Positions 44,468 through 57,500 of a stretch of 64,000 nt of DNA are shown piece by piece; within the stretch, counting starts at the first letter, position 1, and each line of letters begins with the position of its first letter. The position numbers and the translations under genes are program-made. Source of the DNA: Erigeron canadensis (Eukaryota > Streptophyta > Magnoliopsida > Asterales > Asteraceae); assembly GCF_010389155.1 (NCBI RefSeq), contig NC_057762.1, positions 34,718,055-34,782,054 of the forward strand, given 5' to 3'. Under the pieces are notes generated by a model, which had not been told where the DNA came from, searched no databases, and saw nothing but the letters and a program-made list of their open reading frames with translations.

Positions 44468-47400
44468 AACAGATATCTTTTCAATGATAAATTTTATCAA
44501 CTTAATAATAACTACAAAATGATAAATCTAAAATATTCAAATTAATTAATTGATGCTAGCCATATTAGAAGTATAATAACTTCACAATTATATGTATAGA
44601 TACTATTAACGATGGATTTAATTTTAGTAAGTTATGTCTCTATTACATGAGATAAGTTTTCAATCATAGTCGTATTAACTCTCTTAGTTAAAATGAATAC
44701 TTAGTTAATTAGATAATCAGAATGTGAATAAAAAGTACCAACACCAGATAGTTTAACATGATTTTACAGACAATTTTTCTTATATATTTATGAACCAATA
44801 ATGTAGTACGGAGTATTTTCTTTTTTGATATTTCTTAAAAGCTTATACATTTTTCAAATAAAGCGTTTATTTTGAAACGTAAAAATATATCTATACGTGT
44901 GTATCTTACAACGCTTGGCAGGTAGTCTCCTTCATATATAATCTAGCTAGTTTAATAGAAGCTTGTCCCAAGTCGGTGGTTTGTAAATCGTAAGCACGTA
45001 TCGCACGAATGAATTAATAATGCAATAAAATGTTGTACTGAATAAGAAGTTTAAGGCAAATAATTAGTAGAATAGTTAAATTGAAACCTGATTCGAATAT
45101 TCGAATATCATGTATAAAATGATAAAAAAAAATCATTTATGATTTCACCTTTTTTTCACCTCCCGTTCTATTGGTGGAAGTTATCTATTGTTAGTTATTC
45201 CTTTGTCTATCTCCATATATATTTTAGTTCATACTCTTTCATTGCAAAACAAATAAACAATAATAAAACAGCTGTTAAAAATAGACATTCCAGTTGGGTG
45301 GCAATTTGCGTGGTATAATTTTAATGGAAAATGATAATGACTGTAATAAGATAGAGTTGTTATCAACAACTTATTACATGCATAAAAGTAATATTTAATT
45401 ATATACCAAAATCAAAATCAAATTTTCGTAAGAATTGTCATAACATAATTCAATTTTAATATTGAGATTTTTATATATTTTATATGATTTCTCATTTATA
45501 GTTTTGTATAAGTACTCTATGCATGGTTGCTTCCAAAACCAACAATTTAACGGTTAGAAAACTTGTATTAGTGTATTTGATGAGATTTTTATTTCAATAG
45601 CTAGATGTTACTCTATTATACAACTATTATCATGAATATTATTTTTTGAACTTGTGACTACTCAACAAAAAATAAAATGAACGGAGCGTATTATCTATCA
45701 AAGCTTACAATCACGATCAATAGTGATTGACGAGGCTATTCATGAGTTTTAATATTAGTTAATTACACTATCATTTACAAAAATAGCAAATCATAATTTC
45801 GTCGCTTAACATAAGTTATCTACTAATCTACCAATTAAAATATAAGTAGTGCACATAACAACCACAACGAATATGCCAATTGTTTGTTACTATCATGACT
45901 ATATATCACTAATATAATACTCGTATCAACTATACTATTTTACTTTACAAGATTCGAACATAAAATATGTTAGTAAAAATCTAGAAATATTAACTCTAAT
46001 GAGTTCGATAAGTGAAGGCACATTAAACATGTGACTTTTGGGTTCTGAAGAAAGTCACCTCCTGCATGTTGGACGTCGTCGAATGGGGGATTGCTATACA
46101 TACTCGAGTAGAAACCTTCAATATAGTTAATTAACCAACTATTTTCCGCATACTTATGATTTCTAAGAGCTAGCTTTCGATTTGTTTCATCATTGTTTTT
46201 GGATTTCATAGGAAAGTTATTCACGGTTTCGACTCTCCTTGTAATTAAATAAATATGCTTATCAAAAAGTCATTAAAAACAGTAAACAACTTTATATACA
46301 CTCCCTCAAATTCAGCTTAGAGTAGAGAAATATTTGTGTTTTTTGAAGTTAACATGCTAAATGGCCTTTACTTAATTATACTTGTATCTAGTACTAGTAT
46401 TTAACTAAGTGCTATCAAGAAAAATTTATACAACAAATTTATATTATCGGTCCAGTTATCTAAAATACACACATATAATCCTTCTTTTACTCTTGGAAGC
46501 ACAAATCTTAAGTGATAGTACTAAAAGCTTATATGTTATTCTTCTAGTAACATGAGCAACGTTAGATTTAATTGAGTACTCCTACTCGCTGTCACCAATC
46601 ACCACTACCTCTACTCGTCGTGTCATCATCATGCCACCGCTATTACAATCGTTACCATATTGTATAGTTATTCGTCTAGTTATTAATTAAGCAAACGCTC
46701 CATACTAAATCTAATCAAGCTTAAATGAATAAATAAAACATGTGAATGATATAATACGTGCATCATTTAAGAACATAAAATAATTGTTCCGTCGTGAAGC
46801 CAAAGGAGGAAAAAAGGGGTGATGGCTGGCAAGTTTGCTTTATTTCAATCAGTCAAACACTTAAACAAACCTACAAGACTACAACTATATATATTTTCAT
46901 TGATTCTACATCAACCGTTATTTCACCTTACTTTACTTCTTTTCAACGGTCAATATATGTTGTCACAATACAATCTTATTATACGAATTCTCTCTCATCT
47001 TGATTCCTTTAAAAAAAAAAACTTCTACTCTAGTTTATGGTTCAAAGTCAATATATCTTTTGAATTTTTATACAAATAATTTTAGCAATTCACAAATAAT
47101 GCATACTTTATATAGTTGTACATTATATTGTATAACATGTATATTTATTGTGAATGATAAAAAAAACTGTTATAAATATATCGTTCCCTTTTTTCTAATC
47201 TTTCTATAAATAAACTTAAATGTGGTTCATATACTCGTAACTGTTTATACTTTATATCATACATCGATATCTTAAATGCGTACGTTATACGAGTATTCTA
47301 AAGTGTGGTAACAGCCCCTCAACTATCTTCCACCATGTGATGTTTTGTATTCTCTATAGTTGGTTTTATTTATTCACTTTTAGCCCAAAAATTAAAAGTC

Positions 47401-47623
47401 CAAAGCATTTAGCCCTTTATATTTTGTCTTCACAAGGACCACAAAAGCGAGATCTTTTATCTTTCTGTTATGCCAACTGTGATGATGTACGTTCCCAGAA
47501 CTAACGGAACCAAACAATCAATATTTTAAATATATATGAAACAAATCTTTCAATAGAGTTCAAATAGTTAAAGTTTAAAGTGAGATGTAGTCTGTTTGAA
47601 AATCAAAATACAAGTAAATGATA

Positions 47624-47655
<32 letters not shown>

Positions 47656-47816
47656 AGTTGACAAAACAGGTAATCATAGGATCTGTAACAATAACAACAT
47701 AAAAACAACTTAAGTGAATGTAACAAATCAAGTATTCATAGATATAAACAACATACGCGTATTTAACCTTTAAGTGGCTAGTGGCACCCTAAGAATAAAT
47801 GAATGTTATTCTCTAA
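44468..47816. other. Intergenic; one unassigned minus-strand frame
   Basis: An 84-codon frame (46224..45970, -) reads with natural-looking composition around NHKYAENSWLINYIEGFYSS and FDDVQHAGG, and a GTGACT that could be a donor follows. I cannot assign it. A worn CACC-rich tail near 46600-46680 resembles the Helitron-like family. The rest is AT-rich and without structure. Confidence 0.35.
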
Positions 47817-48180
47817 GGTGGTGTTTGGTACAATGGAATGGAAATGGTAGAAAGAGAATGAGAAAGACTACTTATGTTTAGTTGTAATGGAGAATGGGAA
47901 AGAGAATCAAAAAGTGGGAATCGATTCCATTCCCTCCATTCTCAATAAATTGTAGAGAATGGATGAGAATGGAAAAAAAAAATTTGTTTTTTTGGTTTTA
48001 ATGATGTTATATGTATTAAATTTAATATTTATTTAAAATTTTGTATTTTTAATATATTCATGCTCTGCTTGTAGCAAACGACGGAATCCATTCTCTTTCC
48101 AAATACTCATTCTGTTTCCCATTATATTTATTCTCTATTAGATTTCCATTCTCTTTGATTCACTCGTACCAAACACCCCC
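47817..48180. mobile_element. PIF/Harbinger-type MITE (364 bp, TAA TSD)
   Basis: The inverted ends are GGTGGTGTTTGGTAC and GTACCAAACACCCCC, with TAA on both sides (47814-47816 and 48181-48183). Subterminal AATGGAATGGAAATGG and CCATTCTC words are also inverted. The 3-bp TAA duplication is characteristic of Tourist-like MITEs. Confidence 0.8.
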
Positions 48181-48183
48181 TAA

Positions 48184-49209
48184 AGGGAAATGTTAAATAC
48201 AACCCTAAGGGCTGTATTTAACGTGCATAAAAAAACTTGTACATTCCATATTAAAAGTCTGCCCCCTGATTTTCATGGTAAATGTACAAACAATTTATGC
48301 ACCTTAAACACAACCCCAAAGATTGTATCTGGCAAATTCTTTCTCTAAAAAGAGTTCAATCCAAGATTACTAAAGATTGAGATTTAGATTTAACCTGATT
48401 AGTTTTGTCTTTAATTACCATATTTGATCAAGATCGTAAGTAGCCGTTTAACATAAGTAAACTTACTTTGTTCATGCCTTTTTTTTTTCCTCAACTAGGT
48501 CAACATATCAAACTAAATCCATTATAATTATGATTTTATTGAAAGGTCGAGATATTCTATAATTTCACATTTTAAGAGCTTTTATACACGATCAAAACTT
48601 TTGACCATTTGTTCTTAACGAAATCATAAATTAAAATTAAGTTGTAGCATAAAAGTAGAAGTTTAAAATTTAAACTTTATTCAGTATTTATTTTATTATT
48701 ATCATAATATTACGTGTTTTTATCATTCCTCGATGTTGACCATAAACAAATTTGAATGAAACCAATATTGAATCATCAATAAATTAGTACTGAAATCTAA
48801 ATTCTACATAACAATATCTTTAACTTTTCGTGTCCATTCGTTCAATGGCAACAATCAAAATAAAAAATCTAAACATGCCAATGATTTGTTTTTAATCTCA
48901 TACGTCTCACAAGATGTTATATGTAAACTTATACATCAAAGTCAGCAATACTATGTTACGAAAACAATTTACACACATTATTAATTAACTTTAAAAATAA
49001 CTTCAGATCATGTAACCACTTTAATTAATCTAGTTTTTGAAATTTAGAATACGATTCTGGTGGATATCTAACAAACTAGAAAATGAGAGGAAATAGTAAT
49101 ATGTGTAAACGGGCACAATCCCATAATATGACGCGTGTTAGTTATCCAGCTGGATCCCAAACACAACCTCCTACTAATCTCACAGCCTGTTACCTCACAG
49201 TCTCAACCT
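48184..49209. other. Upstream region of the MYB gene
   Basis: No gene is supported. The first 150 bp contain the inverted words AAATACAACCCTAAGG and CCTTAAACACAACCCC in a possible second small MITE. The MYB core promoter begins near 49100. Confidence 0.4.
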
Positions 49210-49220
49210 TTATATATATT
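49210..49220 (+). promoter_or_regulatory. TATA box of the MYB gene
   Basis: TTTATATATAT lies about 80 bp before the MYB start codon, in a pyrimidine-rich promoter context. It is the only TATA-like element so placed. Confidence 0.6.
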
Positions 49221-49297
49221 TATTCAGAATCCTCCCATCACTACATTTTCCTTCAGGGATAACCAAACAAAATAACAAAACAAACCCTACAAAAAAT

Positions 49298-50170
49298 ATG
49301 GATCGGATCAAAGGGCCATGGAGCCCCGAAGAAGATGAGATGCTCCAACAACTCGTTGAGCAACACGGTCCAAGGAACTGGTCGCTTGTTAGCAAAACGA
49401 TCCCCGGTCGATCCGGGAAATCGTGCCGGTTGCGTTGGTGTAACCAGCTGTCTCCACAAGTAGAGCACCGGGCGTTTACGCCCGAAGAGGATGAGACCAT
49501 CCTTCGGGCGCACGCCCGGTTTGGAAATAAATGGGCAACCATTGCCCGTATGTTATCTGGTCGAACCGATAACGCGATTAAAAACCATTGGAATTCCACA
49601 CTAAAAAGAAAGTCTTGTTCAATGACTAATGAAGAGTTTCAAGAGTTTTCTATCCAGCAGCCTTCTTTGAAAAGATCCGTTAGTGCCGGGTCGGGTATAC
49701 CCGTATCCGGATTCCCGGGTCAAGGTTTTTATTTAAATCCCGGAAGTCCATCTGGATCTGACGTCAGCGATTCAAGCGTGCCAGCTAATTCCTCTTCCCA
49801 CGTGTACCGCCCTGTGGCGAGACCACCACCCGCGGTGGTCGATGATCCTCCGACGTCGCTCAGCCTATCACTTCCGGGCGTTGAGTCCAGTGACACGTCA
49901 TCGGTGACACATCCGAAACCGGCTGCGGCGATTTCGTCGGCGATGCAGCAGCTTCACGTGTCACGTCCGCCGCCGTCACCGGTGACGGTGGAGACGGCTG
50001 AGATGGTTGGATCGACGTTTAATGCTGAGTTTTTGTCGGTGATGCAAGAGATGATTAGGATGGAGGTTAGGAATTACATTTCCGGCGGTGAAAGGAATCC
50101 CCCGTCGTACAGCGGCGGCGGCCGGTTTACGGCGGCGTCGAGTAGAGTTGGAGTTAATAAGATTGATTAG
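49298..50170 (+). CDS. R2R3-MYB transcription factor, subgroup 22 (MYB44/70/73/77-like, 290 aa)
   Basis: Nuclear DNA-binding regulator; subgroup 22 members act in abscisic acid, auxin and stress responses. R2 carries Trp8, Trp28 and Trp47. R3 carries Phe60 in place of the first Trp, then Trp79 and Trp98. The R3 helix [16 protein letters not shown] is typical of the subgroup. Downstream are the subgroup motif [13 protein letters not shown], an EAR-type LSLSL core suggesting repressor ability, and a conserved [16 protein letters not shown] block near the C-terminus. The intronless structure and length fit the subgroup. The coding region is much richer in G+C than its flanks, and no damage is seen. 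It cannot be assigned to one of the four Arabidopsis members by eye. Confidence 0.95.
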   Translation: MDRIKGPWSPEEDEMLQQLVEQHGPRNWSLVSKTIPGRSGKSCRLRWCNQLSPQVEHRAFTPEEDETILRAHARFGNKWATIARMLSGRTDNAIKNHWNSTLKRKSCSMTNEEFQEFSIQQPSLKRSVSAGSGIPVSGFPGQGFYLNPGSPSGSDVSDSSVPANSSSHVYRPVARPPPAVVDDPPTSLSLSLPGVESSDTSSVTHPKPAAAISSAMQQLHVSRPPPSPVTVETAEMVGSTFNAEFLSVMQEMIRMEVRNYISGGERNPPSYSGGGRFTAASSRVGVNKID

Positions 50171-52715
50171 TTTATTATTATTTTTTTTGGTTAATGGTAA
50201 TTTAAATGAAATAATCTTGTACAGTGAGGAATTAGATTGAATTCCATTCCAAAAACCATGAGTTGAGGGAAGTAAAAAAGTTTTTAAAAAAATGAAAAAA
50301 AGGTTAAAAATTTAATGTGTATTTTTAAATTTAACAGTTAATTTATCTGTTTCTGATGCTTTAAGTTTTAGGTAAGTTATAATTTAATTCAAAAAGGACC
50401 ATTTTGAAGGAAAACTTGGACCTGAAGATGGATAATAAAAAGGGAAAAATGGGAAATAATACTAATAGTGAGTGAAGTACAGCTCAGCTCATGAATAATA
50501 AAGTAACACGCTTTTGACCAAATATATAAGGTTTTGATACAAATAATAAAAGGTCAAAGATATGTGTCCGGTCCTTTTCGGTCTAAAGAGGTTCCTATAG
50601 ATATTTGCATACTTGCACTGTTCATTGGCATGCACATATGATAATTAGGTTTATTGGCGTAACCCTATGGAACACAATTTTTGACGCATATTTTGTGTTC
50701 TAAGTTGAATAATGATTATACATTTATAGATGATGATCCATTGATTCAACGGTATGTCATCCATTTTTTTTTCTTTTATATTGGCGATCTGATCTCTGTG
50801 TGTAAAATTGTCTAAGCCTAATGAAGTTTTATCTTGAAATGGCTATTCCGTGAGAATGTATCTAATCCGACAATCGATTATTCATGTTAATTACTAGATT
50901 TTCAGCATATTATGATAAGAGCGTTGCTTTAATCAAAAACTATGTCATTTAAAAAAGGTTACCTAGATGTACATTGGATTTTCTGATGGTGAGTCATGAG
51001 TGAAGTACTGAAGTGTCTTGCAGAAGACGTGGTAATGATGATAAGGTTCATAGGTGGATGCCTTTCAAGTTGTAACATCTATGATACAAAATATGCAACG
51101 CCAAAAATACAACAGAAATTTTTATATCTTTAATCACCTCTTCTAAACACCACTTTCCTTGAATCAAACTACGTCGTTTAAATACCTCTCTTGGATCCTA
51201 TCTTCTATTATGTTGATTAGCTTTATGCAAACTTTTTTTTTTTTTAACAGCAAAGTAATTAATTAAAAAGGCACCTAGAAAAATACTAAATGTCAAATAT
51301 AGAGTACAATTACATCATATCTAAGATAAACGACACAATAGAACAATATCCTATACACATCTTGAGACTTGAACGTTTGTAGCTAAGCATCAAACTCAAC
51401 TATTTTCTCGTTATTTGTTTCAAGAGGTATATATGTAATTTGTATTTGTATAGGGATTATTACCTGTGAATGTAACTAACTATGACAGAATATCAATGTT
51501 ATGTAAAGTTTTTGTAAAATGTCTATGTTATGTAATCAACTTTCAAATCTCGATTATTGGATGTACATGACTAATAAAAAAATTACACGTGGTAGCTTAT
51601 ATGGTTGCCATATATACCTGGTTACATTAAATAACCGGAATTTAAAAGTTCAGTTCATTACATTACATAAATATTTTACACGATCTTTATATAACATTAG
51701 ACATTTTGATCCTTGTGGATGGCAAGTTTTGGGGTTTTTTCCTCCGAATACTTGTAACGGCTTATGGTCAACATCTCGTTGTCTAGGATACGTGCAAGGC
51801 TTCACTATTATACAGTGAGGTTTCTCTGATGTCGCATACCGACTGAATGTTTGAAAAAAAAAACACAAACATTTTGTCATAGTTAGTTACATTCACATAT
51901 AATAATCCCAAATACTAACTAGTGTTTTTTAGACACTTGTTAAGAGTGTGTAATGAAGTTATAATTTAAAAAAAACAGAAAAATCATGCTAACAAGGGAA
52001 ACTTTGGTAAATGAAGCATGATTTGTGTTTTCTTTAGTGTCCTTCTAGAATCGTTTAAATAGGATGCAATCTTGTAAAAATTGTGCTTAGTCGAAGGAAA
52101 AGGGTAATCTACTAATCTTGTACAATTTGTGCTTAGTTGAAGAAAAAGGGTAATCTTGTAAAAATTTATGTCACTTTCACTTCACTTATTTTGTAACTTT
52201 GTCCCTTTCATATCTTTCGAATTTGGATCTCAACACAAACTTATCCACGTACCCCAATCATTACATGTTAAATAATACAAACACTAAACATCCAACACCA
52301 TTTCAAACCACACAACTTCTATATATTACGAACAAATTATGTCATTGATTATCCATATGTCCCTTTCATGGTTTTAATTTCCTTAACTACATTGGAAACA
52401 ATCCTTATAAACAAACCAAGCGATTCTAACAATCGAGTAATGATAAAACCTATTAAAATTTGTTATAATCATTTATTAATAAGATTAAGATACGTGACAA
52501 AATCTACACACAAGATAGTAAACGAGCACTAATAGAGTAATAGACTCCACATGTCAATTTTATATAAAATTGGAAGAAATTTTAAAAAGGAAGAATCATT
52601 TTTGAGGCTGTTCAAAAAAAAAAAAAAAAAAAAAAAAATCAATTTTTGAGGAAAAAAAACTAAAAAACAAAGTGTTCAATTTGATAAACTAAAAGCCAAT
52701 GATAGGAGACCTTTC
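50171..52715. other. Intergenic after the MYB gene
   Basis: No gene is supported. A poly-A run lies at 52615-52638. A short direct repeat (TTAGTCGAAGGAAAAGGGTAATCT-like, two copies near 52088 and 52133) is present. A 99-codon frame at 51519-51818 has no recognisable domain. Confidence 0.55.
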
Positions 52716-54539
52716 TTGGATGCCAGGGTTCGTTCAAGCAGATAAATTTTACCAATAATTTGTTGTCATGTTTATTTACGGGAAACTATTGAGGTTCCGC
52801 GGATTTGGGGTAATTGGGGGATCTTTAAGGGTTCCGTAAGACTGGATTGACCAGTTAAGGCCTTATCCAATAGGCACTTTATCTACACTTCTTCCATACT
52901 GTCACATCAGCTTTTCTCTCTTCTCATCCACCTCTTTCACACTCACTACCAATAACACCTCTTCCACACCGTTGCTTGGCCCCACACATACGTTAAACAA
53001 AAAAACTCAAATTTCGACCGTTGCTTGGCCCAACACACGCTCTCCCCTCGTCCAGCTAGTTCGATCCATTGAAGTCCTCCGATTATGAGCCCCGTCGACG
53101 ACCCCTACCAATAGCATCCTTGTCGATGAGGCCATCGACGACCCATCGACAGATTTATTGTATCCGGTCTAATTGGTGATCCTTCGTTAATGGCCACTTC
53201 GTATGAAAGATCTGGACAATTCCGTTTGTCGTTGGTTAAACAAAAGAAAAAAAGGGGACCAATGAGTAGATAAATGAAGGTAAAAAGAAAATGTTAGTTG
53301 GGAAGTTGAAAAGAACACGAAATGGAATAGAGTAGCAGTCCAAAAGATTACAATGACTTGATTGTAGTTCAAAACCCACACGGTACCCTTTATTTTTTTG
53401 CTGGTCAAAGTGTACATATCTCACACCATATTGTACAATCGTTATAGCATAACTAACTAATAATTGTGCTGCTCTCTTTTAGCTTTTTCATCTTTCTGCA
53501 TCTACCCCATATATTTTTGGGATCACCAATAATATATTTTTCGACTTTACACTACCACAGGATCACCAATAAAATATATTTCAATTTTACACTACCACCG
53601 AAGCTTATCCATGAAGGATTGGGTGAAAAAAAGTACACAAAAATTTGGACTATGTGTGACTAAACTGCGTGTGCATATATAACAAAAGGATATAACAAAA
53701 GGAGTGATATCCTTACAAGTTACAACACATATTAGCCATACATGACATTTTAAATTTATACAGGATAATTGTATACTATCCAATAAACCATGTTCATTTA
53801 TTGTGTATGATTGAACACCTTGTGAGGATATCACTTTTCTATATTAAAATACTTCACTGGTCATTTTAATTTTTACATGGTTATAACACATTGTATTGGA
53901 TACTGAATAGAAAAGTAATATTCGTATCACTATTTTTTTTTTTTTTAAATGTACAACAATGTATAAGTTGTATAGTTTAATATATAAGCTAATAATACAC
54001 GGTTGTGATACATTGATATCCATCAATAAAAATGGTATGAATATCACTTCTATAGTGTACTCTACTACCTTGTACTTGTTTGCCAATTTTGTGTACATAT
54101 TAGTTCTTTGTTACTTCCTCGCATCCATTCATAATAGTTTTAAAGAAATTCGAATATTTGACAAATATATACAAAACATCCTCAAAATAGGGCCAAAATG
54201 TATGTTACAGGTTAACCTTGAAACCATCCGAAAGATATAAAAATGCTATAACTTTAATCGGACAGAGGGAAAGCGCGATGTATGGTTGTTTATTGCTATC
54301 AGCATTGTCATTCTCATCCATCTTCTTAGTGATGCCAGCTTCCAACTAACTAACTGCTTTGTTTTAATTAATGGAGTTGACAAAAGGAAAACCAAACCGC
54401 ATGGATATTGACAAACATAAGAGATGACTTTCGAACTTTACTCATTTTATATAGTTGTTGAATTGATGTGCATAATTTACATAAAAAAGTCTATCCTAAG
54501 TAGCAGTAGAGTGTACCTAAATCTGATGTGTTTGCGATC
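52716..54539. other. Intergenic between MYB and HMA1
   Basis: No gene is supported. At 53520-53598 a 40-bp unit with GATCACCAATAA and TTTACACTACCAC occurs twice in tandem. A GTCGACGACCC-type duplication lies near 53095-53150. The last 100 bp probably hold the HMA1 3' UTR. Confidence 0.5.
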
Positions 54540-57500
54540 TTATGATGGTGCCGCCTGGATTGTAGGTGTGTTTTTAGTCAAGAAATTGAGGAGCGCCTTG
54601 AATTTATTGAATACTTGTAGAACATCTGCTCTCCATGACCATGACGGTTCTTCAAGAGCACGAATAGAATTGAGACATACAAGCAGAGTCCCGCCTTCAT
54701 GTAGGAGGACCTGTAAATTTACAAGTGCATTTTCATACTAGACAACTGACAGTTAAAAAGGGTACTAAATTAATATAAGAATCTGCAAAAATGTTCATAC
54801 CGTAAGCCATAGAGGTAGAAAGCCCATGACAGAAGTAAGGGATGCCAGCATAATGCTCGATAATGCGAGTGCCACATTTAGTTTGACCTGCAAGCAAAAT
54901 AGAATCGATCAGAAAAATGCTGGAAGTAAAGGCAAATAAGAGAATCAATTGATAAGGTACCAGTGAGGTCGTTTGGCGAGATTTTGCAATACAAAATGGA
55001 ACACCAGAAATATTGTCTTGAAGTAGCAAGATATCTGCAACAGCAATAGCAGTTGCACTAGCACGTTGAGCCAGCACAACACCAACCGTAGCAGCAGCAA
55101 GCGCTGGTGCATCGTTAATACCATCACCAACCATCACCAGACCTCTTCCTGTAACACAACAAAAATTATGAGTTCTTAGTACACAGGCAAAACTACAATA
55201 AGCTGAATAAGCAGGTATTAAAAGCTTAATGAACAAGATATCAGAATACCACATGATTTATAAAACAGGCTCTCCCCTGTAACGTTACCAAAGCCACTAT
55301 TCTATGGCAATGCAGATGGAAAGTAGATCTGACAATGTATTCGTAAACTCTAAAGTCTTTCCAATGAGAAAAATAGATTATCCACCTTTGAAAGTTTGAT
55401 AGCCTCTAAAATAGGACTGATTATGCAAAATTAAATCTTCACTTTCCCTTTTCAATTAAATTCAGCATAACCATAATAATTATCTCCTACTCCATAAGTT
55501 TTATTTTCCTAACAGTAACTTGTAGTCTTGTACCCTACTAAAGGATAGATGTCATTTGTATGTAAGTTCAATTCAAATATATATATATATATATATATAT
55601 ATTGTATCCTACTCGAATTATGATTCGAAGTTCTAATCTACAACTTTGTCATATCTAATATGCAAAAAAGACATTCGAAACTTATATGAATGTGAATAAT
55701 AATATGAGTTCTACAACAATCCGTAGAAATGTTGTATGTAACGAATTCCATATGCACTTACACTATAGGTAGTATTGTGGTAAAATGGATAACTGATGTG
55801 ACTCGAGTAAACGGTCGAAAGGGTAATAAGTTTTTGACATGTTCAAATACGAACTTTTGGCCACATTCGCAACCAATTTGTTTTAAGGTAATTTATATGA
55901 TTATGCCCATTTGGCATGTTCAATATTACACATACCCAGATTATCTCATTCAAACATTACTGGGTCAAGATTGCCCACTATAACTTCCAGACTCGAATGA
56001 CCAGTCAAAGGGAACTTCTATATAGGTCCAACCTAGGTCTATGGACCTAGGTTGGATTTTAACAAACATATGGAAAATTATGTTTAGACACATGTTATCC
56101 AAATTTTTGGGCCTAGGTTATAAAGTAAGCATTTTGAAGTGGATAAATTATAATTGGATACACGTCATTTATATTCCTAGATCCACACTGACCTAGTATG
56201 TGTACTCGATACTGGTTGCACGTTGGTAATAGTATTTTTAATGACATCAAACATACACTAGTATATGATAATTCTAATGCAGCTAAAGAAGCCAGCAACA
56301 AACTCAAAAGCCAAGCCTATAGGGGTGTAAAGTTTAAAAATAAGTCGACCTGTATCTCTAGGGATGCTGGTCACATGATTGAGCTTATCCTCTGGCTTTA
56401 GGCTACAATGAATTTCATCAATGCCCACTGCATTAGCAACCCTATGTGCACTAAGCTCATGGTCACCAGTTAACATCATCACATGGAGCTTTGCTTGTTT
56501 CTTTAACTCCAAGATGACATCCTTTGTTCCAACTCGAGGTTTATCCTCAAAGTGGAAGAGAGTTACCTGAACATATGAAATACATGTCTATTAGATTCAA
56601 TTTCATAAGGGAGTATATAATGTCACTTCATTAATGTGTTTGCCATTCAGCTCAACGATGGATCTAGTGAAATTTATAAGTGGTCAGTTAGAATGTTTAG
56701 AACCATTCAAAAAATATTATCGAAGACGTATCACCTTTTTGTTATTTACAGAGAGAGCAGCGCGGACCAAGTCAGTTCCATACGAAGACCTTATCACTGC
56801 CTCCTTAATCTTCTGAGATTCAGCTTTAGAGTTAAATTGTGATGTGATGTATTCAACAGAACCAAGTGACGCCTTCAACTCTTGACCCCCTCCAAAACCT
56901 GGCTATAACAAACAGAAAAATTGAAACAGGAAAAGAGGGAGTTAATCTCATATTAATGAGCGTGTAATACACAGATTACAAGTGATATGCCACTAATTAA
57001 ATGCATATAGAGATATCAAAGGCACTACCTCAATGCTAGACAGTGTTGCAAAAAGACCTCTACCCGGGAGATTCTCAAAACTTTCAACATAAACAGAAGG
57101 TAGCTCTTTTTCTTGACTATGAGTTATAACCGCTCTACAATTATAGAAAATTGGTCAACACCTTGGGGTCAATAAAAAGAAATATGACATCCAATTATAC
57201 CTTCCGATTGGGTGAGTGGTTCCCTTTTCCATTGCAGCAGCGACAGCAAGGGCTTCTTTTTCACAGGTGGGTACACAACAAGAAGTGCTAGCTTCATGCC
57301 CATGTATCGGCTCAATTGCTTTGCACATAAACTCACCTGTTGTCAATGTCCCTGTCTTATCAAATGCAATGGTGTGGCAGGAAGCTAAAGAATCAAAAAC
57401 ATGTCCTCCCTTCAGCAGTATTCCCTACACAAATACATCTGTTAATATACATTTCAACGAGACAGGTGCTCACATTAAAGTTCATGATATGTGGATGCCA

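Noticed and set aside
54733..55254. A separate 173-codon protein on the minus strand
   Set aside because: It is HMA1 exons 11 and 12 read through their introns. The splice sites and family sequence show the true exon borders.
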